From Sporosarcina beigongshangi (lineage in GTDB: Bacteria; Actinomycetota; Actinomycetes; Actinomycetales; Micrococcaceae): a DNA stretch of 64,000 bases. This document shows, one piece after another, positions 26,810 to 34,484 of this stretch. The notes beneath the pieces were generated by a model. It did not search any database. It was not told the origin of the DNA and saw only the letters and a list, made by a program, of their open reading frames with translations. The translations under genes were made by a program, and so were the position numbers. Numbering within the stretch: position 1 is the stretch's first letter; each line of letters starts with the position of its first letter. Location of the stretch: NCBI RefSeq assembly GCF_016820535.1, contig NZ_JADHDY010000016.1, positions 410-64,409 on the forward strand. Direction: 5' to 3'.

Positions 26810-27964
26810 ATGAGCCAGAGCATCGACGTCGTCATCCCCGTGCACAGCGCCGCCCGCCCCCTGGCCCGCGCCCTCGAATCGGTCCTGTCCCAGCAGGCGG
26901 AGCTCACCGCGCTGGGCGTGGAACTGCGCGCCATCGTGGTGTGCCACAACATCGAGGTGGAGGAGATGCAGGCTTCCGTCCCTGAGGCTCTGGCCACGGA
27001 CGACGCCGTCACCTGGCTTCCCTGCCATGACGGCGGCACCTCGCCGGCCGGCCCGCGCAACGCCGCACTGGCTGCCAGCACCGCAACATTCCTCAGCTTC
27101 CTGGACTCCGACGACCACCTGGAGCCCGGCTCGCTGGCCGCCTGGTGGCGCACGGCCCGGGACGTCGACGCGGCCGCCGTCATTGCACCGCTGCGCAAAC
27201 CCGAAGGCGACATCCTGCGCACACCGCGGATCCGTCCGTCCAAGCCCGCCGTGCTCGACCCCGTGCGCGACGGCCTCGCCTACCGCAGCCTGCCGTTTGG
27301 CCTGCTGCGGCGCCATGCACTGCTGGACTGCGGCTTCGGCTATGCAGAAGGCATCCCGGTCGGCGAGGATCTTGAGGCCACCCTGAAGCTGTGGTTCCGC
27401 GGCGGCCGGATCGCCTACCCCTACGGGGCGCCCGCCTACTGCCAGACAGACGACTCCGGAGTGGAGCGGGTCACGAGCACATTGCGCCCGCTCGCCGACG
27501 AGTTCCAGTGGCTCTATGCCATGGTCCAGTCCCCGTGGCTGCGCCAGGCACCCCTGCGGGAGCGCCGCACCATAGCCCTGAAGCTCATGCGGATCCACGG
27601 CATCGGTGCACTCCTGCGCCGCGGCGCAGTCGGCGTCCCGAGTGCGGCCGGCGATACCGATGCGGCCGGCGTGTGGTCGCCCGCCGAGCAGGCCGCATGG
27701 CAAAAGATCAGCGTCAACCTCCACGACATGGCGGGCGGAAAACTTCCGGCACTCAGCCGCAAGGACGCACAGCTGTGCCGGGAGGCAGGGAAGGCGGGCA
27801 GCACGGAGGAGCTGCGTGCCGCCGTCGTGCGCCATGTACAGGCGGGGCGCGCGGGCGAGCTGCTCACGGACGACCTGCTGGCCATGGCGTCGCGGGATTC
27901 GGTGCTGCGCCACTACGTGCTCGAGGTGCTGCGGACGCGAAAGGGAGTCTTCGCGCTCCGTTAG
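26810..27964 (+). CDS. GT2 glycosyltransferase, paralogue of the divergent neighbour
   Basis: 384 residues. ATG start with CAGGAG upstream. The GT-A core is IDVVIPVHSAARPLARALESV, AIVVCHNIEVEEMQ, and LSFLDSDDHLEPGSLAAWW (DSDD at the metal site). Further conserved points shared with the 25643-26752 protein are SPAGPRNAALA, GEDLEATLKLWF and LKLMRIHGIG. The C-terminal helical part is about 150 residues. It ends 9 nt before the UDP-sugar 2-epimerase gene. Substrate unknown. Confidence 0.8.
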   Translation: MSQSIDVVIPVHSAARPLARALESVLSQQAELTALGVELRAIVVCHNIEVEEMQASVPEALATDDAVTWLPCHDGGTSPAGPRNAALAASTATFLSFLDSDDHLEPGSLAAWWRTARDVDAAAVIAPLRKPEGDILRTPRIRPSKPAVLDPVRDGLAYRSLPFGLLRRHALLDCGFGYAEGIPVGEDLEATLKLWFRGGRIAYPYGAPAYCQTDDSGVERVTSTLRPLADEFQWLYAMVQSPWLRQAPLRERRTIALKLMRIHGIGALLRRGAVGVPSAAGDTDAAGVWSPAEQAAWQKISVNLHDMAGGKLPALSRKDAQLCREAGKAGSTEELRAAVVRHVQAGRAGELLTDDLLAMASRDSVLRHYVLEVLRTRKGVFALR

Positions 27965-27967
27965 GCT
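27962..27967 (+). promoter_or_regulatory. -10-like element just before the wbpI-like gene
   Basis: TAGGCT overlaps the stop codon of the GT2 gene and ends 6 nt before the ATG at 27974. The six bases between (AGGGGC) are too close to the ATG for a normal ribosome site. This fits a leaderless transcript. Confidence 0.35.
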
Positions 27968-27973
27968 AGGGGC

Positions 27974-29038
27974 ATGCGAATTTTGAGTGTTGTGGGCGCA
28001 CGTCCCCAGTTTGTAAAACTTGCCCCGATTGCCCGGGCCATGGAGGGCCGGGCGGTGCACATCATCGTGCACACGGGCCAGCACTATGACGAACTGATGA
28101 GCGATGTGTTCTTCCAGGATCTCGGCATTCCGGCCCCCGACTACAACCTGGGCGTGGGCTCCGGAAAGCACGGCGAACAGACCGGTGCCATGACGGCCGG
28201 TCTGGAGAAGGTCTTCGAGGAGGCCAAGCCCGACGTGGTGCTGGTCTACGGCGACACGAACTCCACCCTGGCTGCCGCGCTGGCAGCCGTGAAGATCCAC
28301 ATTCCCGTGGCGCACCTTGAAGCCGGACTGCGATCCTTCAACCGCCGCATGCCTGAGGAACACAACCGGGTGCTGACGGATCACGCCGCGGACCTGCTGC
28401 TCTCCCCCACTCAAGTTGGCATGGACCACCTCGCGAAAGAGGGCCTGTCGGAGCGTTCACTCATGGTGGGCGACGTCATGACCGATGTCCTGTTCCGCGT
28501 TCGCGAGCAGCTGAAGGACGCCAACGAGCCGATCCCGGCCGGGCTGGCCGCCGGCGAATACTATGTCTGCACCATCCACCGCCCCGACAACACGGACGAC
28601 CCCGCCCGCCTGAAGGCGATTGTGGATTCCCTCGCGGCGCTCAGCAAGCCGGTGCTGCTGCTGGCGCACCCGCGGCTGCGTGCCCTCGCGGAGACCCATG
28701 GGATCGACCTCGGCGCAGGATCCATTGTGCCGAGCGAGCCGCTGGCCTACCCGCAGCTGGTAAATGCCGTGGCGAACAGCGCCGGCGTCGTGACCGACTC
28801 CGGCGGGCTGCAGAAGGAAGCATTCCTGCTGCGCGTCCCCTGCACCACGATCCGTCCCGAAACCGAATGGGTGGAGACAGTCCAGCTCGGCTGGAACGTG
28901 CTCGTGAACGATGACTTGGGCGAGCTGGCGGCCGCCGTCGAGCGACCGGCCCCCGCCGCCACGGATGCGACGCCGTACGGCGACGGGCATGCCGCGGTGC
29001 GCACCGTGGATGCCCTGCTGGAGACCTTCGCGCACTAA
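27974..29038 (+). CDS. wbpI: UDP-N-acetyl sugar 2-epimerase, WbpI/WecB family
   Basis: 354 residues, usual for the family. GARPQFVK (8-15), HTGQHYDELMS, VYGDTNST, HLEAGLRSFNRRMPEEHNR and TDSGGLQKEA are the signature stretches of non-hydrolysing UDP-GlcNAc 2-epimerases. WecB turns UDP-GlcNAc into UDP-ManNAc. WbpI makes the 2-epimer of UDP-2,3-diacetamido-glucuronic acid. The sequence alone cannot separate them, but the other four enzyme types of the Wbp route (A, D, E, B) lie within 6 kb, and WbpI is the step they would lack. The symbol therefore rests on context. It converges with the glycosyltransferase gene downstream. Confidence 0.85.
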   Translation: MRILSVVGARPQFVKLAPIARAMEGRAVHIIVHTGQHYDELMSDVFFQDLGIPAPDYNLGVGSGKHGEQTGAMTAGLEKVFEEAKPDVVLVYGDTNSTLAAALAAVKIHIPVAHLEAGLRSFNRRMPEEHNRVLTDHAADLLLSPTQVGMDHLAKEGLSERSLMVGDVMTDVLFRVREQLKDANEPIPAGLAAGEYYVCTIHRPDNTDDPARLKAIVDSLAALSKPVLLLAHPRLRALAETHGIDLGAGSIVPSEPLAYPQLVNAVANSAGVVTDSGGLQKEAFLLRVPCTTIRPETEWVETVQLGWNVLVNDDLGELAAAVERPAPAATDATPYGDGHAAVRTVDALLETFAH

Positions 29039-29080
29039 CGGTTCACCACCCAGCCAATTGTCCACGTGGTGAACTGATGG

Positions 29081-29115
29081 TTTTGGCCCCCACTGCACTT
29101 CAGTGGGGGCCAAAA
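29081..29115. terminator. Bidirectional terminator between converging genes
   Basis: A perfect 15-bp stem (TTTTGGCCCCCACTG and its complement) with a 5-nt loop is flanked by T/A runs on both sides, so it can act on both strands. A second dyad, GTTCACCAC/GTGGTGAAC at 29041-29074, precedes it. Confidence 0.85.
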
Positions 29116-29164
29116 TTGTCACTTCGTGGAAGTAGCTGCGCCGGCGCCTGGCCAGCTTCGACGC

Positions 29165-30325
29165 CTAGCCGCCTGCACCCAGCACTGCAGCTGCGGCCGT
29201 GCGCCCGGCGGCGGCCAGCGAGGCGTTCTGCGCCACCCAGTCAACGCGGCGCTGCCGGTCGTAGGCGGTTGACGGCCTCGACAGCAGCGCAACCATGGCA
29301 TCGGCAACAGCCTTGGGATCATAACCGGGGGCAGCGCCCAGCCCGCCCTCTTCCACGATTTCAGCTCCGGCGCCCTGGCCTGCATAGACGACAGGTACGC
29401 CGCAACCTGCTGCGGCGTAGACCTTTGTGGGCTTGGCGAAATCGTAGCCCTGGCCGGGCTTGATGCTCACGAGCGCCCCTGCCGCGCCACGGATCCAGCG
29501 GGCGGCCTCGGCGGGTGCCACGACCCCGCCAAAGTGCACGGCGCCTGGTGCCAGTTCGGCCGCCGCGGCCTTGAGGTTGTCCTCGTCGGTTCCCTGGCCA
29601 AAGAACCGCAACTCGACAGCCGGGAATTGCTCGCGTACCAGTGGCAGCGCCTTGATGAAGATGTCCGCACCCTGCCACTCGCTCATGGTGCCTGTGTAGA
29701 TGAAATATGGCGCGGCGGCTGCAGCAAGCTCGCCGGAGGGCGTGAACACAGTGGTGTCGATCCCGTTTCCGGCCACGGCAATGCGCGAGGCGGGCACACC
29801 AAACTTGGCCACCTGCTCGGCTACGGGCTCGGACACGGCAATGACCCGGGCTGCGCGGCGCAGCACAAAGCCCTCGACCGCGCCGAGGACCTTTTTGACG
29901 ACGGGCGAGACGTCCATCGCGGACAGCGCCTCGCTCCAAATGTCAGCCGCGTAATAGACGAACGGCCGGCGGCGGATCAGCGAAGACAGCGCAACCACAA
30001 CGCCCGTGGTGGGCGGCGGTTCGGAGACCACCACGTCGGCCGGGGTCGCGAGGAGCCGAACGAAGGCCGGGATGTCAAAGCTGAGGTACTGCACGTAACC
30101 GCGGACATAGCCCCCGGCGTCGCGCAGCACGGGCCAGCGCCTGAGTTTGTAGCTGGGCTTGAACACGGGGCTGCCGGCAGGCAGCTTGGTGGTCAGCACG
30201 GTCACGTCCGCACCCTGCTCCACGAGACCGTCAACCAGGGCCTTCAAGCGGAAGGCCGCCGCCCCCACTTCAGGCACATAGAGCCTCGTGGCGACGACGA
30301 CCTTCAGCGGTTTCCGCTCTCCCAC
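29165..30325 (-). CDS. GT4 glycosyltransferase at the end of the wbp operon
   Basis: 386 residues from the GTG at 30325, whose first base is shared with the TAG of the gene upstream (TAGTG). The N-terminus is LKVVVATRLYVPEVGAAAFR. PFVYYAADIWSEAL and VIAVSEPVAEQVAKFGV mark the acceptor domain. YFIYTGTMSEWQGADI, FFGQGTDEDNL and KPTKVYAAAGCGVPVVYAG form the donor domain. Membership of the operon suggests it may transfer the diacetamido-uronic acid made by its neighbours. That is inference only. The frame is open further upstream, but that part lies over the dehydrogenase gene and is rejected. Confidence 0.82.
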   Translation of the reverse strand: MGERKPLKVVVATRLYVPEVGAAAFRLKALVDGLVEQGADVTVLTTKLPAGSPVFKPSYKLRRWPVLRDAGGYVRGYVQYLSFDIPAFVRLLATPADVVVSEPPPTTGVVVALSSLIRRRPFVYYAADIWSEALSAMDVSPVVKKVLGAVEGFVLRRAARVIAVSEPVAEQVAKFGVPASRIAVAGNGIDTTVFTPSGELAAAAAPYFIYTGTMSEWQGADIFIKALPLVREQFPAVELRFFGQGTDEDNLKAAAAELAPGAVHFGGVVAPAEAARWIRGAAGALVSIKPGQGYDFAKPTKVYAAAGCGVPVVYAGQGAGAEIVEEGGLGAAPGYDPKAVADAMVALLSRPSTAYDRQRRVDWVAQNASLAAAGRTAAAAVLGAGG

Positions 30326-31317
30326 TAAACGGTGATCCTCACGCTTTGGCCGGTGCGGGCGGACTCCAGCACTGCTTCGGCAACAACCAGCGTCTCCAGG
30401 CCCTCGGCCATGGTGACGACGTCGCTGCGCAGGCCCAGGACGGCGTCGCGGAAGGCCTCGTGTTCGGTGCGCAGCGGTTCCGGCTTGGCGATGGCCAACC
30501 GGGTCACGTTGCCCTCCGACACGCCCCGGAACGCGCCGATCGAGTCCCACTCGGTGGCCACCGTGCCGTTTTCATAAAACGTCAGGTCAGCCGTGACGGT
30601 GTCTGCCACAAAGGCGCCCTTTTCACCGGTGACAACGGTCAGGCGTTCCTTCATCGGGGACAGCCAGTTGACCAGATGGTTGGTGATGATGCCGTTTTCC
30701 AGCTTGCCGGTGGCAGAAACCATGTCCTCGTGGGGGCGTCCGCTGCGCGTGGTGGTCTGGGCAAAGATGGACTCGTAGTGGCTCTGGGCCAGCCATGCCG
30801 TCAGGTCGATGTCGTGCGTGCCCAGGTCCTTGACCACTCCGACGTCGGCGATGCGGGACGGGAACGGGCCCTGCCGGCGTGTGGCGATCTGGTAGACCTC
30901 GCCCAGCTCGCCGTCGGCGATGCGCTGGCGCAGCGACTGCAGTGCGGGGTTGAAGCGCTCAATGTGTCCGACGGCGCCCACCAGCCCCTTGGCGGTGAAG
31001 GCGGCCAGGAGCCGCTTGCCGGCTTCCGTGCTCGCGGCGATCGGCTTCTCAACGAGCGTGTGGACCCCGGCCTCCGCGAGGGCCAGACCCACTTCCTCGT
31101 GCATGCCGGTGGGCACGGCCGCCACGGCCATGTCGATGCCGGCGGCGATGAGCTCTTCAACATTGTGCAGGACGGGCAGGTCCTTGGCGACGCCGTGCGG
31201 GTCGCCGTAGGCGTCGGCAACGGCCACCAGGTCCACGCCCTCAACTTCGCGGATGACGCGGGCGTGGTGGCGCCCCATCATGCCCAGGCCGATCAGGCCG
31301 ACGCGCAGGTTCGCCAT
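30325..31317 (-). CDS. wbpB: WbpB-like UDP-GlcNAc-uronate 3-dehydrogenase (Gfo/Idh/MocA)
   Basis: 330 residues. LRVGLIGLGMMGRHHARVI is the NAD-binding fold at the N-terminus and EKP at 90-92 is the family hallmark. The C-terminal domain begins near 120 (GHIERFNPAL) and includes DLGTHDIDLTAWL with the catalytic His. WbpB oxidises C3 of UDP-GlcNAc-uronic acid so that WbpE can aminate it. The assignment to this step follows from the adjacent wbpE- and wbpD-like genes. The gap to the aminotransferase gene is 3 nt. Confidence 0.85.
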   Translation of the reverse strand: MANLRVGLIGLGMMGRHHARVIREVEGVDLVAVADAYGDPHGVAKDLPVLHNVEELIAAGIDMAVAAVPTGMHEEVGLALAEAGVHTLVEKPIAASTEAGKRLLAAFTAKGLVGAVGHIERFNPALQSLRQRIADGELGEVYQIATRRQGPFPSRIADVGVVKDLGTHDIDLTAWLAQSHYESIFAQTTTRSGRPHEDMVSATGKLENGIITNHLVNWLSPMKERLTVVTGEKGAFVADTVTADLTFYENGTVATEWDSIGAFRGVSEGNVTRLAIAKPEPLRTEHEAFRDAVLGLRSDVVTMAEGLETLVVAEAVLESARTGQSVRITV

Positions 31318-31320
31318 GGC

Positions 31321-32412
31321 TCAGGCACCTGCCTTGACGATGGTGTTCACGGCGGTGACGATGCGCTCGAGGTCGTCCTGCGTCAAGGACGGGTGCACGG
31401 GCAGGGAGAGGACTTCCCTGGCCGCGATTTCCGTGTTGGGCAGGTCCTCGGTGCGGTTGAAGGACGGCAGGCGGTGGTTCGGGACGGGGTAGTACACGCC
31501 GGAGCCGATGTTGAACTCGCTGCGCAGGCGCTCGTGCAGTTCGTCGCGGCCCTCGGAGACGCGGATCGTGTACTGGTGGTAGACGTGCTCGGCGCCGGGC
31601 GCCACCTTCGGCGTGCCCACCCCTTCCAGGTTGGCGGACAGGAACGCGGCGTTTTCCTGGCGCTGCGCGGTCCAGGCTTCCACCTTGGTCAGCTGGACGC
31701 GGCCGATGGCTGCGTGCAGGTCCGTCATGCGGTTGTTGAAGCCAACCAACTCGTTCTGGTACTGCTTCTCCATGCCCTGGTTGCGCAGCAGGCGGAGGTT
31801 GCGCTCCACCGTGGCGTCCCCGGTGGTGACCATGCCGCCCTCGCCGGAAGTCATGTTCTTCGTGGGGTACAGACTGAACATGCCAAACTTGCCGAACGTT
31901 CCCACCTTCTTGCCGTTGACGGCGGCACCGTGGGCCTGGGCTGCATCCTCGTAGAGGTCGATCCCGTGCTTTTCGGCGAGGGCCGTGAACACATCGGCCG
32001 CAAAGGGGTGACCGTACAGGTGCACCGGCATGATGCCCTTGGTCTTGTCGGTGATAAGCGATTCCACATGGGCCACGTCGAGCGTGTAGTAGTCCAGCTC
32101 GATGTCGGCGAACACCGGTGTGGCGCCCGTCAGGGCCACCGAGTTGCCGGTGGCGGCAAAGGTGAAGGACGGGACGATGACCTCGTCGCCCGGGCCGACG
32201 CCCGAGGCCAGCAGGCCCAGGTGGAGGCCGGAGGTGCCGGAGTTTACGGCGACGGACGCTCGCCCGTCCACCATTACCTGGGAGAATTCCTTCTCAAAGG
32301 CGGCCACCTCGGGGCCCTGGGCCAGCATGCCGGAGGCCATGACGGCGTCGACCGCTGCCCGCTCCTCCGCGCCGATGATCGGTTTTGCTGCGGGGATGAA
32401 GTCCTGGCTCAT
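31321..32412 (-). CDS. wbpE: WbpE-like PLP aminotransferase (DegT/DnrJ/EryC1)
   Basis: 363 residues. Family features: NSGTSGLHLGLLASGVGPGD, VPSFTFAATGN, YEDAAQAHGA with D156, which contacts the PLP nitrogen, and SLYPTKNMTSGEGG with K185, the expected PLP lysine. WbpE places an amino group on C3 of the 3-keto sugar made by WbpB, using glutamate. The enzyme is cytosolic. It overlaps the acetyltransferase gene upstream by 4 nt (ATGA). Sugar aminotransferases of this class act on several substrates, so the exact one rests on the operon. Confidence 0.88.
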   Translation of the reverse strand: MSQDFIPAAKPIIGAEERAAVDAVMASGMLAQGPEVAAFEKEFSQVMVDGRASVAVNSGTSGLHLGLLASGVGPGDEVIVPSFTFAATGNSVALTGATPVFADIELDYYTLDVAHVESLITDKTKGIMPVHLYGHPFAADVFTALAEKHGIDLYEDAAQAHGAAVNGKKVGTFGKFGMFSLYPTKNMTSGEGGMVTTGDATVERNLRLLRNQGMEKQYQNELVGFNNRMTDLHAAIGRVQLTKVEAWTAQRQENAAFLSANLEGVGTPKVAPGAEHVYHQYTIRVSEGRDELHERLRSEFNIGSGVYYPVPNHRLPSFNRTEDLPNTEIAAREVLSLPVHPSLTQDDLERIVTAVNTIVKAGA

Positions 32413-33035
32413 GCGTTGTCCTCTGCGGTGTTCGTGTCGGCCTCGGTCAGGGAGGTCTCGTTCAGGGAGTTTGTTTCTTCAAGGTATTTTGCCCCGGTTT
32501 CCGGGCACACCCAGACGCCGCCCTCTTCCTTGAGCGGGAAGCCGGCCTTGCCCACCCAGCCGAGCCGGCGGGCGGGGACGCCTGCCATGAGGGCGAACGC
32601 GGGGACGTCCTTCGTCACCACGGAGCCCGCGGCGATCGTGGCCCAGCGGCCGATGGTCAGCGGGGCGATGCACACGGCGCGGGCGCCGACGGAGGCGCCG
32701 TCTTCGATCGTGACGCCAACCGGTGTCCAGTCATGGGCGCTCTTGAGCGAGCCGTCCGGACTGACGGCGCGCGGGTACGTGTCGTTGGTCAGCACCACGG
32801 CCGGGCCGATGAAGACGCCGCGCCCCAGAGCTGCCGGCTCGTACACGAGCGCGTAGTTCTGGATCTTGGTGTTGTCGCCGATCGTCACGCCGGTGCCGAC
32901 ATAGGCGCCGCGGCCCACAATGCAGTTCTCACCAAGCACGGCGTCCTCGCGAACCTGGGCAAGGTGCCACACCTTGGTGCCTTCTCCGAGCACGGCCTTC
33001 TCGGCAACGTCGGCGCTGGGTGCAATGTAACTCAT
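32409..33035 (-). CDS. wbpD: WbpD-like sugar N-acetyltransferase (left-handed beta-helix)
   Basis: 208 residues. Hexapeptide repeats run from about residue 5 to 165 (AVLGEGTKVW, AVLGENCIVG, VTIGDNTKI, ASVGARAVCIAPLTIGRWATIAAGSVVTKDV), forming the beta-helix that builds the acetyl-CoA site as a trimer. The tail has VCPETGAKYLEE. WbpD acetylates the C3 amino group to give UDP-2,3-diacetamido-glucuronic acid. The gene starts with ATG, has GGAG upstream, and sits 30 nt from the wbpA-like gene. Confidence 0.88.
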   Translation of the reverse strand: MSYIAPSADVAEKAVLGEGTKVWHLAQVREDAVLGENCIVGRGAYVGTGVTIGDNTKIQNYALVYEPAALGRGVFIGPAVVLTNDTYPRAVSPDGSLKSAHDWTPVGVTIEDGASVGARAVCIAPLTIGRWATIAAGSVVTKDVPAFALMAGVPARRLGWVGKAGFPLKEEGGVWVCPETGAKYLEETNSLNETSLTEADTNTAEDNA

Positions 33036-33065
33036 GCTGCTACTCCTGTTGGGTGCGGGCGGCCG

Positions 33066-34355
33066 TCAGGCCTTGCCGATGACGCGGTAGGTGACGCCGG
33101 GCCACTTGTCTGCCGAGCTTACCCGGCGTCCGTCAATAAACGTGGTGATGCCGGGCAGGTTGGCCGGGCCCAGTTCGCGGTACTCGGCGTGGTCGGCCTG
33201 GACGACGGCGGCGTCCACGGGCTCGCCCAGGTGGTAGGCGGCGAAGCCCAGCTTCGCGAGTTCCTCGTCCGTGTACATGGGGTCGTGCACCAGGGCGGTG
33301 CCTCCGCGGCGGTTGATGGCCTCGACGGCGTCGAACACGCCGGAGAACGCCGTCTCCTTCACCCCGCCGCGGTAGGCGGCGCCAAGAACGACGACGCGTG
33401 CCCCGGCCAGGTCCCCATGGGCACCTTCCAGGAGGCCGATCGTGTAGTCGGGCATGTCGGCGTTGGCGGCGCGGGCGGCCCGGACCACGGTGGCGTCGGG
33501 GTCGTTCCACAGGTACAGGCGCGGGTAGACGGGGATGCAGTGCCCGCCGACGGCGATGCCCGGCTGGTGGATATGGCTGAAGGGCTGCGAGTTGGAGGCG
33601 GCAATGACCTGGTAGATGTCAATGCCGGTCTTGGCGGCGAAGCGGGCGAACTGGTTGGCCAGGCCGATGTTGACGTCCCGGTAGGTGGTCTCGGCCAGCT
33701 TGGCGAGCTCAGAGGCTTCAGCGGAGCCCAGGTCCCACACACCGTTGGGGCGGTTGAGGTCGGGGCGCTCATCGAAGTCGAGGACCGCCTCATAGAACTC
33801 GACAGCCTTGGCGGCACCGGCGTCGGACAGGCCACCGACCAGCTTGGGGTACTTGCGCAGGTCTTCAAAAACGCGCCCTGTCAGCACGCGTTCCGGCGAG
33901 AACACCAGGTGGAAATCCTGGCCCTCGACCAGGCCGGAGCCGGCTTCCAGGGCAGGCTTCCAGCGGGTGCGGGTGGTGCCGACGGGAAGGGTGGTCTCGT
34001 AGGCGACCAGCGTGTCGGGAGTAAGGTGGCGGGCCAGCTCGGCCGTGGCGGTGTCCATCCAGCCGAAGTCGGGGTTGGCATCCTTGTCAACGAACAGCGG
34101 CACGACGAGGACAACAGCGTCCGCGCCGGGGACGGCGTCGGCGTAGTTGGTGGTGGCACGCAGCTTGCCGGCGGGGACCAGCTCGGAGAGCTTCTCCTGC
34201 AGGTGCGCCTCGCCGGGGAAGGGTTCGGTGCCGGCATTGATCAGGTCCACCACGGCCTGGTTGACATCGACGCCCACCACGTCGTGGCCCTTGGATGCGA
34301 ACTGGACAGCCAGTGGCAGGCCGATCTTGCCGAGTGCAATAACTGCAATCTTCAC
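33066..34355 (-). CDS. wbpA: UDP-N-acetylglucosamine 6-dehydrogenase, WbpA-like
   Basis: 429 residues with the UDP-sugar dehydrogenase layout: NAD fold at MKIAVIALGKIGLPLAVQFA, a central domain, and GGHCIPVYP with the catalytic Cys273, then a C-terminal UDP-binding domain (GAAYRGGVKET). It oxidises C6 of a UDP-N-acetylhexosamine to the uronic acid, the first step of the route. UDP-ManNAc dehydrogenases (WecC) look alike. Context with WbpD, WbpE and WbpB favours UDP-GlcNAc. GTG start, no ribosome site. TAGGTT lies 6 nt upstream, so the transcript may be leaderless. It is the first gene of a five-gene minus-strand operon. Confidence 0.88.
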   Translation of the reverse strand: MKIAVIALGKIGLPLAVQFASKGHDVVGVDVNQAVVDLINAGTEPFPGEAHLQEKLSELVPAGKLRATTNYADAVPGADAVVLVVPLFVDKDANPDFGWMDTATAELARHLTPDTLVAYETTLPVGTTRTRWKPALEAGSGLVEGQDFHLVFSPERVLTGRVFEDLRKYPKLVGGLSDAGAAKAVEFYEAVLDFDERPDLNRPNGVWDLGSAEASELAKLAETTYRDVNIGLANQFARFAAKTGIDIYQVIAASNSQPFSHIHQPGIAVGGHCIPVYPRLYLWNDPDATVVRAARAANADMPDYTIGLLEGAHGDLAGARVVVLGAAYRGGVKETAFSGVFDAVEAINRRGGTALVHDPMYTDEELAKLGFAAYHLGEPVDAAVVQADHAEYRELGPANLPGITTFIDGRRVSSADKWPGVTYRVIGKA

Positions 34356-34361
34356 GTGTGT

Positions 34362-34367
34362 AACCTA
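34362..34367 (-). promoter_or_regulatory. -10-like element for the wbp operon
   Basis: TAGGTT on the minus strand, then ACACAC, then the GTG of wbpA. The -35 region is not convincing. The spacing matches that at several other starts in this locus. Confidence 0.4.
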
Positions 34368-34484
34368 ATCTTCAGTAAATTGCCGGGCCCCGGACAAGGC
34401 CGTCCGCGCCGTTTGCCTTGACACTTAGAATATCGAGCTTTGGGGCTCCCACGTGTCAGATGAGAGCCAGCCCACTTTTTCACA

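Noticed and set aside
30346-32856. Open frame of more than 800 codons on the plus strand
   Set aside because: It is antisense to the wbpB and wbpE genes, which have full family motifs. Long antisense frames are expected from G/C-rich third positions. The predicted product is Gly/His/Val-rich with no domain.
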